Assembly: GCF_000010305.1 (NCBI RefSeq)
Contig: NC_012489.1
Location: forward strand, 4,572,965-4,636,964
From: Gemmatimonas aurantiaca T-27
Lineage (GTDB): Bacteria; Gemmatimonadota; Gemmatimonadetes; Gemmatimonadales; Gemmatimonadaceae
Reading direction: 5' to 3'
DNA length: 64,000 nucleotides
In this document: piece after piece, positions 35,171-43,806 of the stretch
How the letters are laid out: every line of letters begins with the position of its first letter
Numbering within the stretch: the stretch's first letter is position 1
Notes under the pieces: generated by a model
What the model was told of the DNA's origin: nothing
What the model saw: only the letters and a program-made list of their open reading frames with translations
The model's database searches: none
Program-made: the position numbers and the translations under genes

Positions 35171-35734
35171 TCAGAATGAAGCTTCCACCCACAGCCGGAG
35201 TTCGCGCAATAGCGCGATCAGGTCGCCGAGCTGATGGTTGGCATTGAGTCCGCTGGGGCTGGGCAGTGTCCAGAGGGCGGTGTCACCCAGGGCGTCGGGC
35301 TGCAGGCCCAACGTGGCCTTGGGACGACCAAACGCCGTGCGATACGCGCCGATGCCCATGAACGCCACCACACGCGGTCGATACTGCGCCACCACACGAC
35401 GCAGGCGCTGCCCGCCTTCCACATACTCCGCGGCTGTCAGTTCGGCCGCCGCCGCCGTGGTGCGCTCCACCATGTTGGTGATGCCGTAGCCCAGTGGGAG
35501 CAGCTCGTGTTCATCCCACGGGGAGAACAACCGTGGCGTGAATCCCGCGCCATGCAGCGCAGGCCAGAAGCGATTGCCCGGCCGCGCGAAGTGGTGACCG
35601 ACGGCAGACGTGTACAGCCCCGGGTTGATACCGCAGAACAGCACACGCAAATCAGGGGCGAGCAGATCCGGCACGGTCTTCGTGACGGCAGCAGCCAGCT
35701 CGGCCTTGGTCGGCTTTCGCGATGGCGTGGTCAT
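35171..35734 (-). CDS. mug: G/U mismatch-specific uracil/thymine DNA glycosylase (Mug)
   Basis: Mug removes uracil or thymine mispaired with guanine. The 187-aa length fits. The active-site motif CGINPGLYTSAVGHHFARPG and the C-terminal LPSPSGLNANHQ are clear. The ATG at 35734 (or GTG at 35737) lies about 8 bases after the mutS stop, so it is the last member of a DNA-maintenance transcript holA-SPOR-mutS-mug. Confidence 0.93.
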   Translation of the reverse strand: MTTPSRKPTKAELAAAVTKTVPDLLAPDLRVLFCGINPGLYTSAVGHHFARPGNRFWPALHGAGFTPRLFSPWDEHELLPLGYGITNMVERTTAAAAELTAAEYVEGGQRLRRVVAQYRPRVVAFMGIGAYRTAFGRPKATLGLQPDALGDTALWTLPSPSGLNANHQLGDLIALLRELRLWVEASF

Positions 35735-35744
35735 CACACAGAGC

Positions 35745-38483
35745 TCACGACGGGGTCTGCTGCTGCCGACGCGACTCTTTGAGCGAGGCCAGCGTGTTGA
35801 GGGCCTGCATCGGCGTCATCTGCTCGGGCTCGAGTGCATCCACCGCATCGGCCAGGCGCGTGAGGGCTGGATCCACCACGGCGGCTTCACCGAAGAAACC
35901 CAGTTGGTCGGTGCTGGCCTGCAGTTGGTGCTTGAGACGCGGACCTCGTCGTTTGGTGCTCGATGGTGCCTGCATGCCTTCCGCAGTCAGGCGGGCGGCC
36001 ATCTGCTCGCCTTCACCTTCGAGCAAGGCCAGCACTTCCTTGGCGCGCGCGATCACCGGAGCAGGCAATCCGGCCAACCGGCCGACCTCGATGCCATACG
36101 AACGATCGGCGCCGCCCGGAATGAGCCGGTGCAGGAACAGCACCTGATCACCCACTTCGCGCACCGCCACGGTGAAGTTGCGCACACCGCTCAACTCGTT
36201 GGCCAACTGGGTGAGCTCATGATAGTGCGTGGCAAACACCGTCTTGCAGCCAATCCCATCGTGCAGGTGTTCACTCACGCTCCATGCGATCGACACACCG
36301 TCGTAGGTGCTCGTGCCGCGTCCGATCTCGTCGAGCAACACCAATGATCGTTTCGTGGCCGTATGGAGAATGGCGCTGGTCTCGCTCATTTCCACCATGA
36401 ACGTACTCTGACCGCGCACGAGATTGTCGCTGGCGCCGACGCGGGTGAACAATCGATCCACGATGGGCAGATGTGCCTCATGTGCCGGCACATACATGCC
36501 CACCTGGGCCATGAGCTGAATGAGACCGATCTGTCGCAGGATGGTGCTCTTGCCGGCCATGTTCGGACCGGTCAGCACGATGAGCTGCGCGTCTTCCGTG
36601 AACTGCAGGTCGTTCGGAATGAACTTCTCGCGCGCCATCATGCGCTCCACGACCGGATGGCGACCCGCGCGGATATCGAGCGCAAATCCATCGTGCAACA
36701 CGGGGCGCACGTACTGCTCACGCTCCGCGACATCGGCAAAGCTGGCCAGCACGTCGATGGTAGCCACACGTCGCGCCACCTGCTGCCAACGCGTGATCTG
36801 CACGCCCACATCACGCCGCAGTGTCTCGAACAGCTCGCGCTCACGCGATTCGATGCGTTCGGCGGCGTTGAGCACCTTCTCTTCGTACTCCTTGAGCGCC
36901 GGCGTGACATACCGTTCGGCACCGGTCAGCGTCTGCCGTCGCTGATAGTCGTCGGGCACCAGGTGGCGATTGGCGTTCGAGATTTCGAGAAAGTACCCGA
37001 ACACCCGATTGTACCCGACCTTGAGCGAGGTGATACCGGTACGCGCACGCTCCTGTTGCTGAATGGTCGCGATCGCATCCTTGCCACCGTCGCGCAGCAC
37101 CCGCAACTCGTCGAGATCGTGGTCCACCCCCGGCGCGATGGTGTCTTCTTCACCGATCGTGAGCGGCGGACGCGCTACCAGCATGGTGGTGAGTCGCTCC
37201 GCGCTTTCTGCCCCATCGTCCCAGTCGGCCAACATCGCGGACAGCACCCCACCGGCGGTATGACCGGCTCCGTTCGACAGCACGCCGTGCACCGCCTTGG
37301 CCACCAGTGGCAGGCGGGCGAGCGAATCACCAAGCGCACGCAGTTCACGCGGTGTGGCGCGCCCTGCGGCCGCTTTGCTGGCCAGTCGCTCCACATCGCG
37401 CACCCCATCGAGTGCGTCACGCAACGCCGTGCGCCCCACAGGGTCGCGCACCAGGGCCGTCACGGCATCGAGACGCTGTTCAATGGCCGGCTGTTCCAGC
37501 AACGGCGCGAGCAACCACTGCCGAAGCATGCGGTGGCCCATGGGCGTGGTGGTGCGATCGAGCACCGACAACAGGGTGCCGTTGTTGTCGCGCTGATCAC
37601 CGCGCAACGATTCCACCAACTCGAGATTGCGGCGTGTCATCTCGTCGAGCGGCATGACGCCGCCGGAGCGCTCCATAGTGGGTCGCGCCAGGTGCGGCAG
37701 ACCGCCAGGCTGCAGCTCACGCAGGTAGCGCAGCAACGCCCCCGCAGCGCCCACGGCCGCGGCATCGTCGGTGCCGAGCCCAAACCCCTCGAGACTGCGG
37801 ATATCGAACTGTCGCGCGAGATCATCGGCGGCCAACTGTGCATCGAACTCCCAACCTTCCCGCGATGTCACGAGTGCCTGTTCGGCCTGTCGCAGCACCG
37901 GCGCGAGCTCAGGGTGCGCCGCGTTTTTCACCAACAACAACTCACGCGGCGCGAGACGGGCCAACACGGCCGGCGCATCACCAATAGTGACGCCAAAGAG
38001 ACGGACTTCGCCCGTGCTGAGATCGGCCGCTGCAATGCCCACCGGCACCGCGTCACGCGGGGCATCACGCATGACATCGCGCACCATGGCCAGCGCGCAC
38101 ACGTAGTTGGCGCGCGCACCATCGAGCAGATCATCGGCAAATGCCGCACCCGGGGTGATCGTTTCGACCACTTCGCGCTTCACGAGACCCTTGGCGAGCT
38201 TGGGGTCTTCCACCTGCTCGCAGATCGCGACGCGATACCCCTGACTCACCAGCCGGCGCAGATACTCGGCCGCCGCCTTCACCGGAATGCCCGCCAGTGG
38301 CACTTCCGCCGCGCCACCGTTGTTGCGCGCGGTGAGCGTCAGTCCGATCGCCCGTGACGCCGTTTCGGCGTCTTCGTAGAACATCTCGTAAAAATCACCC
38401 ATCCGGAAAAACAGAATCGCATCCTGGTGGCGCGCCTTGATCTCCCGGTACTGCTGCATCAACGGTGTTGCCGAACCACTCAC
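35745..38483 (-). CDS. mutS: DNA mismatch repair protein MutS
   Basis: MutS recognises base mismatches and starts repair. At 912 aa it is full length. The mismatch-reading FFRMGDFYEMF (Phe-x-Glu) is near residue 30; the lever and clamp regions follow; the ATPase has Walker A GPNMAGKSTILRQIG, signature-region VEMSETSAILHTAT and Walker B LVLLDEIGRGTSTYDG; the C-terminus has a helical dimer region. The GTG start overlaps the SPOR gene stop (GTGA), implying coupling. A possible muscle-type MutS2 is excluded by the N-terminal domain. Confidence 0.97.
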   Translation of the reverse strand: MSGSATPLMQQYREIKARHQDAILFFRMGDFYEMFYEDAETASRAIGLTLTARNNGGAAEVPLAGIPVKAAAEYLRRLVSQGYRVAICEQVEDPKLAKGLVKREVVETITPGAAFADDLLDGARANYVCALAMVRDVMRDAPRDAVPVGIAAADLSTGEVRLFGVTIGDAPAVLARLAPRELLLVKNAAHPELAPVLRQAEQALVTSREGWEFDAQLAADDLARQFDIRSLEGFGLGTDDAAAVGAAGALLRYLRELQPGGLPHLARPTMERSGGVMPLDEMTRRNLELVESLRGDQRDNNGTLLSVLDRTTTPMGHRMLRQWLLAPLLEQPAIEQRLDAVTALVRDPVGRTALRDALDGVRDVERLASKAAAGRATPRELRALGDSLARLPLVAKAVHGVLSNGAGHTAGGVLSAMLADWDDGAESAERLTTMLVARPPLTIGEEDTIAPGVDHDLDELRVLRDGGKDAIATIQQQERARTGITSLKVGYNRVFGYFLEISNANRHLVPDDYQRRQTLTGAERYVTPALKEYEEKVLNAAERIESRERELFETLRRDVGVQITRWQQVARRVATIDVLASFADVAEREQYVRPVLHDGFALDIRAGRHPVVERMMAREKFIPNDLQFTEDAQLIVLTGPNMAGKSTILRQIGLIQLMAQVGMYVPAHEAHLPIVDRLFTRVGASDNLVRGQSTFMVEMSETSAILHTATKRSLVLLDEIGRGTSTYDGVSIAWSVSEHLHDGIGCKTVFATHYHELTQLANELSGVRNFTVAVREVGDQVLFLHRLIPGGADRSYGIEVGRLAGLPAPVIARAKEVLALLEGEGEQMAARLTAEGMQAPSSTKRRGPRLKHQLQASTDQLGFFGEAAVVDPALTRLADAVDALEPEQMTPMQALNTLASLKESRRQQQTPS

Positions 38484-39445
38484 GGACTGATCTCCGCGAC
38501 AAAACCGCCCTGCCCCTGCTTCTTGAGTTTGGCCAGTGCGGCGGTGGCTTCCGCACGCGTTTCATAGCGTCCGGTGCGCACGCGGAATGGCTTGCGACTG
38601 CCATCGATGCGCGCCGTGATGCCGGCCCGCTTGAGACGGGCCACCGATGTTTCCGCTTCTTTGCGTGTATCGAAGGCCGCGAGCTGCACGCTGAATCGTC
38701 CCGACGCCGAGGCGGATTTTTCCGAAGCGGTCGTCGTGGATTCCACCGGTGCCGGCGCCGACGCGGCAGGCGATGTCGCCTTGGGCACGGCGCCACCCGT
38801 CGCACCACTGGCGGCGGGAGCGTTGGGCGCAGTGGTCACCACCGATGTGCATCGACGACGCAATTCATCGGCCTGCAGGCGCAGTTCGCCTTCGGGCACA
38901 CTCGCCACCGGCAGCGCGCGCAACGTCTGGCATCCGCGCGGCAACTCGCTTTCGTCGAAGTAGCTGCGCACCAGCCAGATGGTGCCGCGCGCAATGCGCG
39001 TGCTGTCTGGAAACTCGCGTACCACGCGCTCGAAGTACGGACGGGCATCGGCCGGATGCCCGCGCAACATGTCGAGTTCACCGAGACGCAGCAGTGCGTC
39101 GGGGGTACGGGGTGACAATGGTGCTTCGATCACCAGGCGTTTCCAATCCCGTTCGGCATCACCAATGCGTTCGGCGAGTACGGCACGCCAGTACAGCGCT
39201 TCCGCGAGATCGAGGCTGGCCAGCGGCGCAGCACCGACCAGCGAATCGAGCACGGCGCGTGCATTCTCACCATCACCGCGTTCGATGAGGGCGCGTGCGC
39301 GTGAGACTTCGCGCGTCAATCCCGCACTGACCCCGTCACCTCCGGTGGTTTGTGCGGCCACATCATGTGTTGGCCATGCCAGCACGCCGGCGGCACACAG
39401 GGCCATCACGCCACGCCAAGGCTTTTGTGTCTGTGACACCATCAT
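38480..39445 (-). CDS. Secreted SPOR-domain protein with TPR-like repeats
   Basis: This 321-aa protein has a signal peptide (VMALCAAGVLAWPTHDVAAQ), then TPR-like helices (SLDLAEALYWRAVLAERIGD, LLRLGELDMLRGHPADARPY) and a Ser/Thr/Pro linker. It ends in a SPOR domain (RFSVQLAAFDTRKEAETSVA), which usually binds denuded peptidoglycan at the division site. The ATG at 39445 overlaps the holA stop (ATGA), and its own stop overlaps mutS. An envelope protein coupled between two DNA enzymes is odd, though seen in some genomes. Confidence 0.8.
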   Translation of the reverse strand: MMVSQTQKPWRGVMALCAAGVLAWPTHDVAAQTTGGDGVSAGLTREVSRARALIERGDGENARAVLDSLVGAAPLASLDLAEALYWRAVLAERIGDAERDWKRLVIEAPLSPRTPDALLRLGELDMLRGHPADARPYFERVVREFPDSTRIARGTIWLVRSYFDESELPRGCQTLRALPVASVPEGELRLQADELRRRCTSVVTTAPNAPAASGATGGAVPKATSPAASAPAPVESTTTASEKSASASGRFSVQLAAFDTRKEAETSVARLKRAGITARIDGSRKPFRVRTGRYETRAEATAALAKLKKQGQGGFVAEISP

Positions 39446-40599
39446 GCCGCGCTCCGCGCCGACGTGCGTGTGGCGCACAGCCCGAGAATCAGCGACATCA
39501 GGATCTGCTCCGCATTCGATACCGTGGTTTCCTTGAGTGCCATATCTGCTTCCAGCAACAACCGGAGCGCACGATCACACGCCGCGCGACTCCATCGCTC
39601 CGTCACCTTGGTCCAGGCCGACGCCGCATCACCCCATGGCCGACCGGGAAATCCGCCTGTTTCCTTGAGAAAAGCGAAGTACTCCTGTGGCAGGCGATTG
39701 GTGGGCACACCCGCATCGCGGCGCGCCCGGCCGAACGACAGCGCAAAGGCCTGTGTACTCAGCATCATCACGATCTGCACGCCGGTGACTTTGGGTTGTC
39801 CCAACACATGCCCCACGAGCGTGATGGCCACCGCCGCATCCTGACGGGCCACCGCATCCAGCAGATCGGCGACGGTCTCTCCGCGCCGCACGCCCACGAC
39901 GGCAGAAACGGCATCCGCATCGATGGTGGCGCGTGTGATGTCCGGTGCGGCATTCGATGCATGGTCTGACGCCGTACCCGTCGTACCCGCGGCGTCCTGC
40001 GCGCCGAGCACATAACTCGCACACTTGTCCAACTCGGCGGCCAACAGGTGCAGGTCGTTGCCCACTGCCTGCTGCAACAACTCGGCGGCATCAGCCGCGA
40101 TATCGATATTGAGCGCGGTGCCAGCGTGATGGGTGATCCATCGGCGCACCCGTTCAGGCGTCAGCGGTGTGAAGGCCAGTGAGGTGGAGGCTTCAACGAG
40201 CGCGGTGTCCACCTTGCTGCCAGCGGGACTCACCAGCAGCAGCAGCGTATCGGAAGCCGGACGGGCGAGATACCGATCGAGTTGGGCCCGCGCCGCCTTT
40301 TTGAGCGCCGTCACATCGCGCAGCACCAGCGCGCGACGCTCGGCCAACATGGGCGGGGTGTTCAACAGACTGCCCAGCGTCTCGGCGTCGATATCGCCAG
40401 CGCGACGCATCTCGGAATTGAAATCGCGCGTACTCGGGTCGATGGCCGCGTCCAACAAATCGCGGATCGCGCCGTCCTTCAGATAGTCGTCGTCACCGTG
40501 CAGGTAATACACGGGATCGAACTGGCGCGCCTGGACGGCCGCCTGCACGGTGCGCAGGGGTGACGCTTCCTTGCTGGGGGCAGCGGCTCGTGGCGGCAT
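39442..40599 (-). CDS. holA: DNA polymerase III subunit delta
   Basis: HolA is the clamp-loader subunit that opens the sliding clamp (385 aa). It has the N-terminal PVYYLHGDDDYLKDGAIRDL and LNTPPMLAERRALVLRDV segments, the degenerate AAA domain, and the C-terminal helical collar (FALSFGRARRDAGVPTNRL, with ACDRALRLLLEADMALK). There is an insertion with Ala/Thr-rich sequence around residues 210-230. It heads the transcript holA-SPOR-mutS-mug. Confidence 0.9.
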   Translation of the reverse strand: MPPRAAAPSKEASPLRTVQAAVQARQFDPVYYLHGDDDYLKDGAIRDLLDAAIDPSTRDFNSEMRRAGDIDAETLGSLLNTPPMLAERRALVLRDVTALKKAARAQLDRYLARPASDTLLLLVSPAGSKVDTALVEASTSLAFTPLTPERVRRWITHHAGTALNIDIAADAAELLQQAVGNDLHLLAAELDKCASYVLGAQDAAGTTGTASDHASNAAPDITRATIDADAVSAVVGVRRGETVADLLDAVARQDAAVAITLVGHVLGQPKVTGVQIVMMLSTQAFALSFGRARRDAGVPTNRLPQEYFAFLKETGGFPGRPWGDAASAWTKVTERWSRAACDRALRLLLEADMALKETTVSNAEQILMSLILGLCATRTSARSAA

Positions 40600-40663
40600 G
40601 CCCGCAATCTAAACCGATCGCCCCGCCGTGCCCTCGTTCGGCACCGGCGAAGCCGATCGCGAA

Positions 40664-41248
40664 CTAACGGACTTCGAAGGAGAAGTGTGCGCTGACGAGC
40701 TGCAGCGGCGCATCCTCGATGATCATCGCCGCGGGCCACACCGGGTTGCCGGTGGCCATGACCTGCATCAGCGCGGGCGTCACGTAGGTGGGAGCGCCGG
40801 TGATGGCGCCAGCATTGGCTGGCAGCGCGGCGGAAATAGGCATCGGCACCGCCCGCTGCGACGCAATGACCGGTTGCATGGACAGCTCCGAGGGACGGTC
40901 TCCCTGAAAGCTTCGGATCGCGATCACGCCCAGCACCGCGCTGGCGGCGACCGCGATCAGCGCCTTGGTGGCGCGCGGTCTGGCGAGTCCCAGCTCGTCG
41001 CCAACCGGATACCGGCCATCAGCCGACCGACAGGTGGCCAGTCGCTCCCGCAGACGGGCCTGAAATTCGTCGCTCGGTGACAGGGTCGGCAGGCTTCTGG
41101 CGACCATCAACGACCGTCGAACCATCGTGTCGTGCGCCGCACACGGATCACAGACCATCACGTGATGCTGGGCGGCGGTCGTCGCCTCTCCCGACAGGGT
41201 GTTGTCGAGGTAGGCGAGATGCTGTTTGCGAAATTGCTTGCAGTCCAT
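40664..41248 (-). CDS. Putative anti-sigma factor with zinc-binding motif
   Basis: This 194-aa protein has an N-terminal zinc-finger of the anti-sigma type (QHHVMVCDPCAAH: His, then Cys-x2-Cys), a linker and one membrane helix (ALIAVAASAVLGVIAIRSF). The C-terminal 70 residues would be periplasmic. It follows the ECF sigma gene on the same strand, but with a 323-base gap holding a large hairpin, unusual for such a pair. It is the likely partner of that sigma factor. Confidence 0.75.
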   Translation of the reverse strand: MDCKQFRKQHLAYLDNTLSGEATTAAQHHVMVCDPCAAHDTMVRRSLMVARSLPTLSPSDEFQARLRERLATCRSADGRYPVGDELGLARPRATKALIAVAASAVLGVIAIRSFQGDRPSELSMQPVIASQRAVPMPISAALPANAGAITGAPTYVTPALMQVMATGNPVWPAAMIIEDAPLQLVSAHFSFEVR

Positions 41249-41571
41249 CGGTACGGATCGGAGTCCTGCGGAAAATCCGGTGGCACCCGCTGCAGTATGG
41301 CGGCTGCATGCCAGGATACCCGGGGCGCGTCGGGCTGGTTCCGACAGGCGGTCCGAGGATAATCCCCGTCCTGTGTCCTGGTGGCAATACCCGTCCCGGC
41401 TCTGGTTGGGACGAATGACATGTCATTGGAGAAACGGCCCGGCGGCGGCGCGCCGGTTTTATATCAAAAGGGAGCAGGGGGCAGTTGGAGAGGGCGCAGA
41501 TCGATAGGATGGTGTCCTATTGGTCTATGTCCTTTCCAACTGCCCCCTGCTCACTCTAGAAATCAGACGCC
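41249..41571 (-). other. 323-base gap between sigma and anti-sigma genes
   Basis: No gene is apparent. It contains the 18-bp inverted repeat described separately and, nearer the anti-sigma gene, a GC-rich stretch without obvious promoter. Whether the anti-sigma gene uses its own promoter cannot be told by eye. Confidence 0.6.
41472..41552. repeat. 18-bp perfect inverted repeat with nested hairpin
   Basis: Arms 41472-41489 (GAGCAGGGGGCAGTTGGA) and 41535-41552 are perfect complements around 45 bases. The spacer contains a second hairpin ATAGGA-TGGTG-TCCTAT. The element starts 20 bases after the ECF sigma stop, and on the minus strand it is followed by CCTTTTGATATAAAA. It could be a terminator or a dispersed palindromic repeat copy. 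Confidence 0.75.
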
Positions 41572-42222
41572 TTACCGAACCATAGGGGCTATGATCTCGG
41601 CGAAGGCCGTGCGCGCCCGGTTGAGGCGCGACTTCACGGTACCGAGGTTCACGCCGGTGATCTCGGCGATTTCTTCGTACGACTTGCCCTCGAGTTCGCG
41701 CAGCACGAACACCTCACGGTGATGGGCCGGCAACTTGCCCACCGACTGTTCGACCATCTCCCGCAGGTGGCGCTTGCGGAACAGGTCATCGGGGCGCGTA
41801 TGCACGTCCTCGAACTGCAGAGGACGATCTTCGTCCTCGAACTTCGCCTTGATCGTCTGGAAGAGCACGAGCGGATTGCGCGACCGGTTGCGCAGCTCGT
41901 TCTTGGCCAGATTCGAGGCAATGGTGTAGATCCACGTCGAGAACTTCTTCGAGCGGTCGAAGCGCGCGATGTGGCGATAGACGCGGATGAAAACTTCCTG
42001 CACCAGATCTTCGGCGCGATCCCGATCGCCGATGGTGCGGTATACGAAGTTGAGGAGCCGTCCCTGATAGCGGTCAACAAGCTCCTCGAACGCCCGTTCC
42101 TCACCCGCGAGGAATGACGACACCACATCACCATCTTCGAGCGTGCGCAGGTGTTCGCGCACGGGCACCGTTGTGGTCTGCTGTGAAGTCCGCTGCGTAC
42201 GAGCAAGTTCGGCAAAAGCCAT
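41572..42222 (-). CDS. ECF RNA polymerase sigma factor (RpoE-like)
   Basis: This is a 216-aa sigma factor. Region 2 reads FEELVDRYQGRLLNFVYRTI, AEDLVQEVFIRVYRHIARFD and KFSTWIYTIASNLAKNELRN, close to the RpoE type; region 4 reads LPAHHREVFVLRELEGKSYE then ITGVNLGTVKSRLNRARTAF. The ATG at 42222 has AGGAGGAGGG at a good distance, so a longer open frame upstream is rejected. The membrane zinc-finger protein downstream (40664-41248) is the probable anti-sigma. Confidence 0.93.
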   Translation of the reverse strand: MAFAELARTQRTSQQTTTVPVREHLRTLEDGDVVSSFLAGEERAFEELVDRYQGRLLNFVYRTIGDRDRAEDLVQEVFIRVYRHIARFDRSKKFSTWIYTIASNLAKNELRNRSRNPLVLFQTIKAKFEDEDRPLQFEDVHTRPDDLFRKRHLREMVEQSVGKLPAHHREVFVLRELEGKSYEEIAEITGVNLGTVKSRLNRARTAFAEIIAPMVR

Positions 42223-42503
42223 GGGTCGAGCCCTCCTCCTGCGGTGACGCGAGCCTAAGATCCTGCGCGCTCGCGGCGCTCTCGTCCTGCCCGGTGGACA
42301 TCCGGTCTGAGGTCGGTGCGCACATTCCTCTATCGCACGGGTCGTGCCGTCGGGAACCTTTTGGAACAATCCGACGCAACACTATGCCATTCAATGACTT
42401 GCCGTTCAGTGTCACCCATCACCAGATCTACGAACCGACTGGAAACGTCCCCATTTCCAACCTCGGCGTCCGAGAAAGTGGACACCGAGACCGTCAATTC
42501 GGC

Positions 42504-43064
42504 TCAACCGATCCGGAATTCTGCCGCATAGAACAATGCCAGCGCCGTTTTGGCGTCCTGAATCTCGCCGTTCTTGATGAGCGCCATGGCGGCTGAGAGC
42601 GGCATCGGAGCCAATTCGACGAACTCATCCGCTTCCCGGTGCGCCTCACCCGCCGTCAGCCCTCTGGCCAAAAACAGATGGATCTTCTCATCGGTGAACC
42701 CGGGCGTCGTGTACATGGTGAACAGGTGATCCACCTGATCGGCCGTGTACCCGGTTTCTTCTTGCAGCTCCCGATGTGCACACTGTTCCGGTGACTCACC
42801 GGGGTCGAGTCGACCGGCCGGGATCTCGTACAGATACTGCTCGGCCGCATACCGGTATTGCCGAATGAGCAACACGATGGGATCGGCGCTCATGTCCCCG
42901 ATCACCGGCACCACCGCGCTGGCCCCGGGATGGCGCACCATCTCCAGAGAACCGATGGAGCCGTCAGGAAACCGCACCTGATCGACGTCCACCGAGATCA
43001 CGCGCCCGGTATAGGCACGCGTTCCGCCCACCTTGCCGACCGGGCCCGTGTCGCCTTCGCTCAC
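42504..43064 (-). CDS. Nudix hydrolase, ADP-ribose pyrophosphatase-like
   Basis: This 186-aa enzyme has the complete Nudix box (GRLDPGESPEQCAHRELQEE followed by TGY). The N-terminal beta strands (YTGRVISVDVDQVRFPDGS) and IVLLIRQYRYAAEQYLYEIP match the ADP-ribose pyrophosphatase group, which clears ADP-ribose. The GTG at 43064 overlaps the SET gene stop (GTGA), so the two are translationally coupled; a longer frame upstream is a shadow of the SET-gene tail. Confidence 0.92.
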   Translation of the reverse strand: MSEGDTGPVGKVGGTRAYTGRVISVDVDQVRFPDGSIGSLEMVRHPGASAVVPVIGDMSADPIVLLIRQYRYAAEQYLYEIPAGRLDPGESPEQCAHRELQEETGYTADQVDHLFTMYTTPGFTDEKIHLFLARGLTAGEAHREADEFVELAPMPLSAAMALIKNGEIQDAKTALALFYAAEFRIG

Positions 43065-43771
43065 CGTTTCACCGTGCGCGAGGACTTCCTGGCGGCTTTT
43101 TTGCTCGCCTTCTTGGTTGTTTTCTTGACGACTTTCTTGGTCGCCTTCTTTGCGGCCTTTTTCGCAGCCTTCTTCGCGGACTTCTTCGCGGACTTCTTCA
43201 CCGCCTTCGCCGCCGACTTCTTGGCCGGCTTCCGCGGCTTCTTCACATCGTTGCCAGCCAGCCACTCGCGCACCGTCGCGCGCAGGTACACCGGCACACG
43301 CAGGATCGTCCCGCGACACTTCTTGGATCCGCAACGGCACGCGTAGTAGCGCACATCCTCCGGTTCGTATTCATCCTGCCATTCGAACCGATAGTCGTAC
43401 ACGAGCTCTTCATCCGGCTTGATCGGCTTGATCGCCTTGATGTTGATGTGCCCGTCCTCGATGATCGTCTCGCAGTTCGGATCGCACGAGTGGTTGATGA
43501 AGCGGGCGTCCGTCCCCTGCCGCCGCGCATCGAGCACCGTGTTGTCATCGAGCACGAAGAGGAACGTATGGTGCCGGCCCTCGGTGTCGTCATACCGGCG
43601 ATCCGCTTCGTCATGCGTGATGCGTTCTCCCCAGTACTCGTCGATGTGCTGCCCTTTGCGGATCGGCTTCACGGCAAACGCACCGCGTCCCTGAATGCGC
43701 GAGCGGCGCACTTCGTACAGATCCGACTTCGGCGGCTTGGCGGGTACGGAGGACTTCCTGGCTGGACTCAC
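43061..43771 (-). CDS. SET-domain lysine methyltransferase with histone H1-like tail
   Basis: This 236-aa protein has two parts. Residues 15-155 are a SET domain: QGRGAFAVKPIRKGQHIDEY, FINHSCDPNCET (the NHSCxPN cofactor motif), DEELVYDYRFEW, and a post-SET cysteine cluster YYACRCGSKKCRGTI. Residues 175-236 are almost only Lys, Ala, Ser and Thr (KKSAKKSAKKAAKKAAKKAT), like bacterial histone H1 homologues that bind DNA. SET enzymes methylate protein lysines; the tail suggests DNA or nucleoid targeting. GTG at 43771 starts the gene; a Nudix gene is coupled downstream. Confidence 0.92.
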   Translation of the reverse strand: MSPARKSSVPAKPPKSDLYEVRRSRIQGRGAFAVKPIRKGQHIDEYWGERITHDEADRRYDDTEGRHHTFLFVLDDNTVLDARRQGTDARFINHSCDPNCETIIEDGHINIKAIKPIKPDEELVYDYRFEWQDEYEPEDVRYYACRCGSKKCRGTILRVPVYLRATVREWLAGNDVKKPRKPAKKSAAKAVKKSAKKSAKKAAKKAAKKATKKVVKKTTKKASKKAARKSSRTVKR

Positions 43772-43806
43772 GACGGTGGATGCAGGGGGGCAGGGAGCCC
43801 GGCCAC

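Noticed and set aside
36363..38357. 664-codon open frame on the + strand opposite mutS
   Set aside because: Antisense shadow of mutS caused by high GC; composition rich in His/Arg/Gln and no family features.
43065..43340. N-terminal extension of the Nudix gene into the SET-gene tail
   Set aside because: The Glu/Gly/Gln-rich sequence is the frame-shifted reading of the lysine-rich tail; the GTG at 43064 with GTGA overlap is a better start.
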